6,320 bases of DNA, taken from an uncultured Clostridia bacterium. Lineage in GTDB: Bacteria > Bacillota > Clostridia > Christensenellales > CAG-138. Location of the stretch: contig CAMHDC010000081.1 in NCBI GenBank assembly GCA_946183765.1, forward strand, positions 1 to 6,320, given 5' to 3'. Made by a program: the position numbers and the translations under genes. The notes beneath the pieces are model-generated. The model made no database searches. It saw only the letters and a list, made by a program, of their open reading frames with translations, and had not been told where the DNA came from. This document shows, piece by piece, positions 1 to 6,320 of the stretch. Within the stretch, counting starts at the first letter, position 1, and the number at the start of each line of letters is the position of its first letter.

Positions 1-420
1 GCCGAGGTCAAGCCCCTGCTCGGCGTGGACGACACGTATGTGCTGAACAACTACGAGACGGTCTTTCTGGACAGTGGCACGGCTTCCAAACGCACCCTCT
101 GGACGGGGGACAGCTTCGCCATCACCGCCCAGCAGCCCAATGGCTTTCTGCGCCTGGTGGGGCTGGAGGCCAAGTCAACGGACGGCGCGTGGGTCCGCAT
201 CGCCTCCATCGACGGCTCCAGCGCCACCATCACCGTGGATATGAACGCGGACAACATCAACGCGCTGAGCGGCAAGAATCTCATTAGCTGGAGCACCAAC
301 GGCAAATGCGATCACGGCGGAAACTTCTATAAGGGCACACTCACCGTGCGCCCGGTGTTCGAGTATCAGAACGCCTCTGTGGAGCTGCAGCAGAATTCCA
401 ACGGTGAGCTGTATATGACC
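1..420 (+). other. N-terminal beta domain of the window (unassigned)
   Basis: Residues 1-140 alternate short hydrophobic strands and polar turns (for example FLRLVGLEA, WVRIASIDG, ATITVDM) and look like a beta sandwich. Toward its end is RPVFEYQNASVELQQN (residues 117-132). A related segment occurs after residue 388, which suggests the domain is one copy of a repeated module. The domain is cut by the window start, and I do not recognise a named family. Confidence 0.45.
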
Positions 421-3400
421 GCGCCCACCCCCAACCTGCTGTGGGACTTCAACAAAGATAACGCCATGAACAGCCACATGGGCTCCAACTGGAGCCATCA
501 GGTGAGTTACACAGGCGGAAAGAACGGCTCTGACGACTATTACACCTTCACGGCCTCCGGCAGCGACCCCTACGTCTCCATGGATACCCCCATGTCAAGC
601 GCATCCGATGTGAAGTGGGTGAAGATCCGGGCGCGAAACAGCAGCTCGACAAAAACCATGCAGCTCTTTGCCAGCGTGGGCAGCGCGGGCAAGAACATCG
701 GAAACACTCGCTTTGATATTCCCATCGCGACTGACGGGGCGTGGCATGAATATGTGGTGGAGATCACCAATGCCAACTGGAAGGACAACATTCAGTGGCT
801 GCGCCTGGATCCGCTGGACGGATGCAGAAGCGGCGACAAGATCGACATCGACTATGTGGCCTTCTTCTCAGACGAGCTCAGCGCCAAAGCCTTCCGGAGC
901 GAGTCCGAGGTCCATACGGAAGGTACCTACACCTACCATCTGGGCGACACTCCCTACTTCCGTACCGTGGTCAGCGCCACCGGCAGCCAAAACAACCTGA
1001 AGGGGGACGGCGTCACCTACCAGATCAGCCAGCGCGGCAAGACCGGTGTGGTCAAGGATTGGACGAACTCCCATTACCTGAGCGGCAATAGCAAGCACGG
1101 CGTGACCCTCACCGGCGCCGGGCAAGACATTCACGTTGTGGTGGATATGCCCTACTACACCTTCAAGCCCACCTTCACCGAGAAGGGCAACTGCGTGACG
1201 GTGGAGGTCAGCAAGGCGGCCCTGGATTATCTGGATACCTCCAAGGGCTTCTTCGCGATCTCGGGCGTCACCCGCGCGGAGGCGGGGGACAGTTACGTCT
1301 ACACCGTCTATCAAAACGTCAACTCCAACGTGCGTGTTTCCCTGACAGCCGTGGCCAAGAGCGGCGCAATCGCCTTGTGGACCCAGAGCAACGGGGTGCA
1401 GTCCGGCGGCTCCACGGTGGACTTCTTCACGGCGGAGCGCAGCGCCGCCAACCGGGTGAAGCTCCAGGTGTGGACCAGCGGCGGGCTCATGTCCGACGAC
1501 GGGGACGGGGCGCTCATGGACGACTTATCCTTCACCCCCACCTACGCCTCCATCAGCGGCACCGTGACCACCTCTACCTTCAACCTGACGTCGCAGCGCA
1601 GCGCCGCCAACTCGGTGGTGGCCCCCCACGCCTACGTGGCTTACGGCGACGCGGGGACCTGGACCGACGAAAACGGCCACTTCGAGCTGCCCGCCATCTT
1701 CACCCTGGCCGGCTTGCCGGTGACCTACACCGTCACCTATAACGGCGCCACCAGCATCCTGCTCGCGAACGTCCCCGCCGCCACCGCCTCCAAGAGCACG
1801 AAGATCAGCGACGCGGGGCAGACCGTGGAGGCCGTCACCGCCAACGTGGGCGCGGTGAAGGTGGACGCCTTCTCCGAGGAGGGCGCGCATTTCGTCAGCG
1901 CCTACGCCGACCAGATCGGCGTCCTCTACGGCTCCATCAACGCCCTGTCCATGAACGGCAAGCAGCTCACCTTCACCGTCAATGTGGCCCAGGGGCAGGA
2001 CTATGACCTCAACGGCGCCACTTATCAGGAGCACATCAAGGACGTGACGCTGTACTTTATGAACCAGTCCACGGGAGAGGTTCACGGGATGTTCTCCTCC
2101 AGCAACAAGGGGCAGCGGCCTTCCGGCATCGACTGGAGCTGGGACGAGGATACCGGCGTGTTTACCCTGACCATCGCCAAGTTCTCCCCGGAAACCCCGG
2201 AGAACTGGACCTACGGCGACGTGCTCATGGCGCAGCTGACCACGGACAAAAAGGTGGCCCTCTCGGCCTTTGCGGACCAGGATATGCACTATGACCCGGT
2301 GTCCACGGGCTACGGCGTCTTCGCGGACCCGGACTACAAACCCCAGACCTTCCAGTTTGACATCGACAACGTGGCCCAGATGGTGGGCGCCACCCCCCAG
2401 ACCGACGGGGACGGCAAGCTGCTCGATGACGGCAACAGCTACAGCTTCGGCGCTTTCCCCTACATGGGGGAGATCACCACGGCGGTGCACGTGTTCTTCG
2501 ACGTGGCGTCCACCGTGGGCGTCTCCAAGGCCGCACAGCTGCTCCGGTCGGACCTGTCCGCTGCCGCCGGGGACGATGACGAGGACGTGTCGGTCGGTGA
2601 CTACGGCGACGGCGACAATTACTGGGGCAGCATCAGCGCCTTCTTTGACATTGTGCCCACCCAGTACGGCGGGATGCGCTTCATGGTGGGCGCGGTCTAC
2701 ACCTACAACGGAGGCTCAGGCTATAAAAGCCAGAGGAATCCGTACAACAAAGACCTCGAAGTAATGCGTCATCGCTTATCCGATATCAGCGCAACTTATA
2801 ATGCAGGAAAAATGGGTGCATCACGGGCTTACCTGCAGGAACGAGGAGTCAAGAGCAATTTTGCCGGTCCGCACTTCACCTTCTCCGGGTTCATCGGCTT
2901 CTATCTGGACTACGGCTATGTGGAGATCACCAATAACGGCACCCAGGAAAAGAGCCACGATATGGTGTACATGGGCGCGGGCGGCTTCTTCGGAGGCAGC
3001 GTCAGCGGCGGCTATACCTGGCCCTTCGTCATCGTCTTTGTTCCGGCCTATGTCAATGTGGACGCGGGCTTCAACATCACCTTCTTCCTGGGCTCCGAGG
3101 GCGACCCCAAAAAGACGCTGGACAGCTTCTATACGGACGAGCTTAAGGGCCAGGATTTCAGCTTCACCTGCGAGATCTACGGCAAATTCTACGGTTCGGT
3201 CACCATCGGCGTGGGCTTCTATAAGGTGCTGGGCATGCGGGTGAGCGCCGGGGTGTCCTTCGAGCTCGGCTACAGCAACAACATGACCGAATGGTACCCG
3301 CAGCTCTTTGACAGCGACTTTGGCTATGTGTCGGAGGCGACCTTCGCCGGCACGCTGGACCTGATCGTCACCTCCATCGACGTGTACAAGGCCAGTTGGC

Positions 3401-6320
3401 CCCTGCCCCTGGCGGGCGGCTTCATGTACTACTTCCAGGAGTACCGCCGGGCCACGAAGTGCATCACCTATGTGGAAAGCAGCATCTCTAAGGGAAAGGG
3501 CAGCGCCTCGGCCCAGGCCCGGGCCAGGGAGCTGATCGCCGAGCTGCGGGCCATGATGAATGCCGAGAAGGACGTGGACGGCGACGATCTGCGCAGCAAG
3601 ACCTATGAGCTCAAGGACTACGCCTATCATAACGACATCATCGAATGGACCACAAAGAACACCATCGAGATGAACTCCCAGAGCGGCATTGCCGGTATGA
3701 TCATCAACGGCGTGACCCAGGATGATGATGACGGCAGCGGCATCCGCTACCACACCAACGGCCACGTGGATTCCCAGTGGGTCGCCGGGGACGGTCAGCT
3801 CATGGCGGCGTATCAGGCCGTGCGGTCCACTCCCATCATGCAGGACGCCTACGCCCAGCCCTCCACCAAGATCGTCGGCATCGGCGACAACCGCTTCCTG
3901 ATGGTATTTCTGGACGACGAACCCAGCCGGGACAACATCATGGCGGCACAGCTCAAATGGACGATTTACGACGCGGCAAACGACACCTGGACGGTGCCGC
4001 GGGCGGTGCAGAATGACCATACCGCCGACGGCAAGCCAAGTCTTGTTGACGCCGGGGACAAGGTGATCCTCTCCTGGGCCTCTCCCACGGACGCGAAGTA
4101 TGACGCGCTGAAAAACGCGGTTGCGGATGAGATTGGTTCCGACAACGACGCGCTCATTCAGGCGGCGCTGGAGGACGACCCCGCCCGTGTGATGAGCACC
4201 TTCGATATCTTTACGGTGGAGTTTGACAAGTCCAGTCGGAGCTTTGGTTCGATCACCCAGCTCACCGACGATGTTTTCTACGACGACTATCCCCAGGCCA
4301 TCTATGACCAGGAAACGGGAGATTACATCGTCGTGTACTACAAGACCGCCCAGGACACCGAGGCGTACACCGGCGGCGGCGACAAGCTGACCGACCTGGT
4401 GGGCGTCAGCGCGGATCCGAATAAAACCTACAGCCTCCTGTGCTATATGCTCTATAACAACCAGACCAATGCCGAGGACACCAAGGGGCAAACCCACGCG
4501 GCAGGCTGGGCCAGAACCTACTACTTCCCGAATGAAACGGCGGAGGACGCTGCAGCGCAGGAAAAGAGCCTTGCGACATGGAAGGGTCAGCGGTTAATTG
4601 ATACCCGCGTGAGGAACGCGGACGGCACCTTCTACAACGATCCGCCCATCACCGACCTGACGGTCTGCGCGGGCTACAACGGCTTTGGGACCTACGCCTT
4701 CACGGTGGATAAGGACTTTGATCTCTCCACCGCCGAGGACCGGGAGCTGTGGCTGCAAATCTACAACTTCAAGACACACAGCAGCTACTATGCCGTCAAC
4801 GTGGCCGGCAGCGTGACCGAGACCACCGACCGGTATGACAGCACCGCCGGCGGCTACGTCCCCGTCACCGCCACCCGGAAGGTGGAGGTGGGTGCGCCGA
4901 AGCTCATCCGCAACGGCGGCAATACCTTCCTGTTCTGGCGGGAGGACGGCGAGACGCTGAAGTATCTCAACGTCACCGAGATGATGAACGCCAAGGTCGC
5001 AGCAGTCGCCAATCCAGACGAAAACAAGGAAAGCGACTGGACCTACGCGGTCCAGTCCAACGGCACCTTTGCCACCGATGCTGCCACGGGCATCACCTAT
5101 GCGCCCCGGGCGCAGAAGGTGGACTTCGGCTCCGCCTTGACCGAGGACGCCATCCACATTACCGACTACGAGGTCATGGCGGACAAGGACGATAACCTCT
5201 ATGTGGTCTGGACGGATACGGTGACAAATGAAGTCACCAACGAGATCGGCGAGACCCGTCCCGTTACCGCGCAGGAGATCTACGCCTCCGCGCTGATCCA
5301 TCAGGAGGCAAAGACCATCACCGGCACCGCCGAAAACGGCGCGACAGTCACCGACACCACCCAGACCGCCCGCTGGTCCAAGCCCTACCGTCTGACCCGG
5401 GAGAACGCCTTCAACGACGGTGTAGCCCTGGCGCTGGACAAGGACGGCGGCCTCATCATCGTCCACAACCAGTACACCAAGAAGACAGCCCAGAGCGAGG
5501 CCGAGGTGATGAAGCTCCTGGACGAGGGGAAGATCGGCCTGACCCAGGACGCCGAGGGCAACTACTACGCCGCGACCATCGAGTATAACTCTCCGGTCAG
5601 CCTGATGGTCACCCGCTGCGACAAGGTGGGCTCTCTGGAGGCCACGCAGTTCACCTTCTCTGACGATACCCCCGTGGCCGGCGAGACCATCAAGGTCAAG
5701 GCCGCCATCGAGAACGTTGGCCTTACCGATGCCGAGGGCATGGACGTGACCTTCTACGAGTACAAGAACGGCAAGCAGGGCAAGCAGATCGCGCATACCA
5801 CGTCCGACGACACCATCACGGTCAACACCGCCAAGGAAGCCACCTTCTACTGGACGGTCCCGACGGACGGCCCGGCGGGGTACAGCATTGAGGCGGTCAT
5901 CAAGGAGAAGAAGCCGGACGGCAGCTACTACGACTCGGTGAAATCCTATTCCGATGTGTTTGAGACAGCGCCGGCCTACGCCCTTGAGTTGACGGACGTT
6001 ACGCAGGAGGGCGATCAGTTCCGGGTTGATTTCAAGGCGGCGAACACAGGCAACGCCGACGCCGAGGACGGCACCAAGGTGGAGCTCCGTCTGGTGGGCC
6101 TGTACGGCGATCTGGACAGCGACCGCTACGGCAATCTGGAGACAAACGTGCTCTACAGCAAGGATATCACAAGCGAGCTGAAGGCCAAGACCCTGCTGGA
6201 AAAGGTTGAGGGCATCGACAAATACGCGCTGCCGCAGGACACAGTTTACGAGGGCGACGTGTTGGTGGATATTCCCGCCAGCGTGTTCCGGTACTGCGGT
6301 TACGACGCAATCGAGCTCGT
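1..6320 (+). CDS. Giant modular surface/exported protein, partial at both ends
   Basis: Frame 1 is open across the whole window (2106 codons, no stop), so this is an internal piece of a protein longer than 2100 residues. In order I see two beta-domain plus jelly-roll pairs (residues 1-514), a carboxypeptidase-regulatory-like domain (about 515-590), an unassigned beta region, a Gly/aromatic beta region (about 776-1150), a propeller (about 1285-1875) and two CARDB-like domains (from 1879). Third positions are mostly G or C and TTA, TCA and CTA codons are nearly absent, as expected of real coding sequence. The low cysteine count (about nine) and the binding-type domains point to export. Such proteins in Firmicutes usually carry a signal peptide and an S-layer-homology or sortase anchor, but neither end is visible. 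No internal ATG has reason to be called a start. The role is probably adhesion or glycan binding; no enzyme active site was recognised. Coding status is nearly certain; function is inferred. Confidence 0.95.
421..888 (+). other. Carbohydrate-binding-like jelly-roll domain 1
   Basis: Residues 141-296 open with LLWDFNKDNAM, continue with VKWVKIRARNSSSTKTMQLFA and DGAWHEYVVEI, and finish with IQWLRLDPLDG and DKIDIDYVAFF. This order (exposed arginine strand, then W-H-E-Y strand, then L-R-L-D-P strand, then final I-D-Y-V-A-F-F strand) is typical of galactose-binding-like jelly rolls on Firmicutes surface proteins, which bind sugars or hold domains together. Ligand is unknown. The match is from memory of the pattern, not a search. 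Confidence 0.65.
889..1212 (+). other. Second unassigned beta domain
   Basis: Residues 297-404 are beta-rich. They include a strand pair around QDIHVVVDMPYY and then KPTFTEKGNCVTVEVS (389-404). The latter aligns loosely with residues 117-132 (shared Pro, Phe and Val at the same spacing), so this may be a divergent second copy of the domain at the window start. No known family was recognised. Confidence 0.35.
1213..1542 (+). other. Jelly-roll (CBM-like) domain 2
   Basis: Residues 405-514 show strands VYTVYQNV, VRVSLTAVA, GAIALWTQ, VDFFTA and VKLQVWTSG, ending in GALMDDLSF. The closing D-D-L-S-F strand resembles the final strand of CBM-type galactose-binding folds, where an acidic residue often sits near a structural calcium. 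The acidic turn SDDGDG just before it could serve that purpose. Ligand and exact family are unknown. Confidence 0.5.
1543..1770 (+). other. Carboxypeptidase-regulatory-like beta-sandwich domain
   Basis: Residues 515-590 follow the familiar pattern of this transthyretin-like fold: an opening ISGTV strand (518-522), an A-Y-V-A-Y strand, the turn T-W-T-D-E-N-G-H-F (553-561) leading into an F-E-L strand, and a closing strand VTYTVTYNGA. In other proteins the domain acts as a spacer or binding module in surface proteins and carboxypeptidases. No peptidase domain is seen next to it, so here it is most likely structural. Confidence 0.65.
1771..2325 (+). other. Unassigned beta-rich region
   Basis: Residues 591-775 are predicted beta by eye: strand IKDVTLYFMNQSTGEVHGMF (679-698), then WSWDEDTGVFTLTIAKF, then YGDVLMAQLTTDKKVALSAF, ending in HYDPVSTGYGVF. 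The pattern suggests one Ig-like sandwich (about 655-772) preceded by a short linker. I do not recognise a family, and no motif suggests catalysis. Confidence 0.4.
2572..2619 (+). other. Acidic loop within the beta region
   Basis: Residues 858-873 read DDDEDVSVGDYGDGDN, nine acidic residues in sixteen. It sits between two strands and could bind calcium, as acidic turns in surface proteins often do. It does not match the EF-hand or dockerin loop spacing, so the calcium idea is inference. Confidence 0.4.
2710..2868 (+). other. Segment of atypical codon usage, basic and helix-prone
   Basis: Codons 904-956 have G or C at the third position in 24 of 53 cases by hand count, against 18 of 20 in codons 881-900 and 17 of 20 in codons 961-980. 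Three rare codons (TCA at 2716, TTA at 2776, TCA at 2821) fall here. The encoded stretch is rich in Arg, Lys and Asn (SQRNPYNKDLEVMRHRLSD and following), looks helical, and interrupts a glycine-rich beta region. The reading frame stays open through it, so it is part of the protein. Confidence 0.6.
3451..3852 (+). other. Helical and acidic linker between beta region and propeller
   Basis: Residues 1151-1284 include a strongly helical stretch AQARARELIAELRAMMNAEK (1171-1190), an acidic turn DVDGDD (1191-1196), a further charged segment and the run QDDDDGSG (1240-1247), then a second short helix near GQLMAAYQAVRS. It separates the barrel-like region from the propeller and may act as a hinge or stalk. 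The DVDGDD turn lacks the acidic twelfth position of an EF-hand. Confidence 0.45.
3853..5625 (+). other. Beta-propeller (BNR/sialidase-like), probably seven blades
   Basis: Residues 1285-1875 repeat a blade pattern: a Pro- or Asp-led strand, then a hydrophobic strand often ending in Trp, then a strand with a W-x-x-P turn. Hydrophobic strands are FLMVFLDD (1299-1306), KVILSW (1354-1359), YIVVYY (1442-1447), GTYAFTVD (1563-1570), NTFLFW (1641-1646), LYVVW (1733-1737) and GLIIVHNQ (1817-1824). Turns include YDAANDTWTVP (1323-1333) and ARWSKP (1790-1795), and HTADGKPSLVDAGDK opens blade two. The turns resemble but do not match the canonical Asp box (S-x-D-x-G-x-T-W). The arginine triad and acid/tyrosine set of a true sialidase were not recognised, so binding is more likely than catalysis. 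Blade three to four is the least regular part, and the blade count is tentative. Confidence 0.6.
5635..5955 (+). other. CARDB-like Ig-fold domain 1
   Basis: Residues 1879-1985 show the CARDB signature: DDTPVAGETIKVKAAIENVG (1888-1907), then DAEGMDVTFYEY, then TVNTAKEATFYWTVP and a closing strand YSIEAVIKEKK. The strand ending in E-N-V-G followed by a bulge and V-x-F-Y is characteristic. CARDB domains are common as tandem spacers on bacterial and archaeal surface proteins and are linked with adhesion. This one directly follows the propeller. Confidence 0.75.
5968..6320 (+). other. CARDB-like domain 2, cut by the window end
   Basis: Residues 1990-2106 repeat the domain before it: FRVDFKAANTGNADAEDGTK (2007-2026) aligns with residues 1897-1916, keeping N-x-G followed by D-A-E three residues later, 110 residues apart. 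A longer loop (YGDLDSDRYGNLETN) follows the second strand. The closing strands are only partly present because the window stops, so the domain limits are approximate. Confidence 0.6.

Larger units (their letters stand above)
2326..3450 (+). other. Glycine/aromatic beta region, barrel-like strand pattern
   Basis: Residues 776-1150 contain at least eight strands in which small or polar residues alternate with aromatic or aliphatic ones: ITTAVHVFFDV (825-835), MRFMVGAVYTY (892-902), HFTFSGFIGFYLDYGYVEI (958-976), VYMGAGGFFGGSVSGGYTW (989-1007), FSFTCEIYGKFYGSVTIGVG (1053-1072), MRVSAGVSFELGY (1079-1091) and ATFAGTLDLIVTSIDV (1113-1128). The strands lie between Asp/Asn-rich turns. This resembles the two-sided pattern of membrane or solvent-filled barrels, but a large sheet or solenoid in an extracellular stalk would look similar. 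The stretch PFVIVFVPAYVNV is too short and proline-broken for a convincing transmembrane helix. Confidence 0.45.

Noticed and set aside
1525..2490. 321-codon open frame on the - strand
   Set aside because: Codon-register shadow ending at the sense TTA at 1525; the composition is low-complexity Gly/Val/His and the sense strand is plainly coding.
2755..2830. Gene boundary or internal promoter at the AT-richer patch
   Set aside because: Frame 1 runs through without a stop, the ATG codons here have no convincing ribosome binding site, and the flanking beta region resumes on the far side.
3022..3060. Transmembrane helix around PFVIVFVPAYVNV
   Set aside because: Only about thirteen residues, with an internal proline and flanked by beta-type glycine/aromatic sequence; better explained as a beta strand pair.
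2270..3244. Open frames of 164 and 147 codons on the + strand in another frame
   Set aside because: Their translations are rich in Thr, Arg, Ser, Pro and Trp, as expected from reading GC-rich codons one base out. They overlap the main frame, which carries the domain patterns.
3571..3606. DVDGDD turn as an EF-hand or dockerin calcium loop
   Set aside because: The first acidic positions fit, but the twelfth position of the loop is Tyr, not Glu or Asp, and there is no paired second loop.
2821..4497. 558-codon open frame on the - strand
   Set aside because: It is in exact codon register with the + strand gene and stays open only because TTA, CTA and TCA codons are rare there; it ends precisely at the TCA codon at 2821. 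The translation is a Val/Gly/His/Leu-rich mirror of the sense codons, with no recognisable domain.
4594..5796. 400-codon open frame on the - strand
   Set aside because: Same codon-register shadow; its stop is the complement of the sense TTA codon at 4594. No family resemblance, and the sense strand here encodes clear propeller and CARDB-like sequence.

Overview
The window lies wholly inside one very large protein-coding gene on the + strand. Frame 1 reads without a stop from base 1 to base 6320, giving 2106 complete codons plus two bases. It is open at both ends, so the start codon, ribosome binding site, signal peptide, anchor and stop all lie outside. There is no intergenic DNA, RNA gene, mobile element, CRISPR array, promoter or terminator that I can support.

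The DNA is GC-rich with strong preference for G or C at third codon positions. The protein is rich in Asp, Gly, Thr, Tyr and Ala, has only about nine cysteines in 2106 residues, and is almost entirely beta-structured. This fits a giant exported or cell-surface protein. The combination of CBM-like jelly rolls, a carboxypeptidase-regulatory-like domain, a BNR-like propeller and CARDB domains, with this base composition, suggests a GC-rich gut clostridial lineage (Oscillospiraceae-like). That placement is inference, since no marker gene is present.

Layout by residue of the partial protein: 1-140 beta domain; 141-296 carbohydrate-binding-like jelly roll; 297-404 second beta domain; 405-514 second jelly roll; 515-590 carboxypeptidase-regulatory-like beta sandwich; 591-775 unassigned beta region; 776-1150 a glycine- and aromatic-rich region of alternating beta strands, interrupted by a basic, probably helical, segment encoded in unusual codons (about 904-956); 1151-1284 helical and acidic linker; 1285-1875 beta-propeller of probably seven blades; 1879-1985 CARDB-like domain; 1990-2106 a second CARDB-like domain cut by the window end.

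A reasonable model is a long surface adhesin or glycan-interaction protein, with binding modules toward the N-terminal side, a propeller in the middle and Ig-like CARDB spacers leading to an anchor beyond the window. No catalytic residues could be assigned. The points most worth following up are the barrel-like region and the codon-usage patch inside it.
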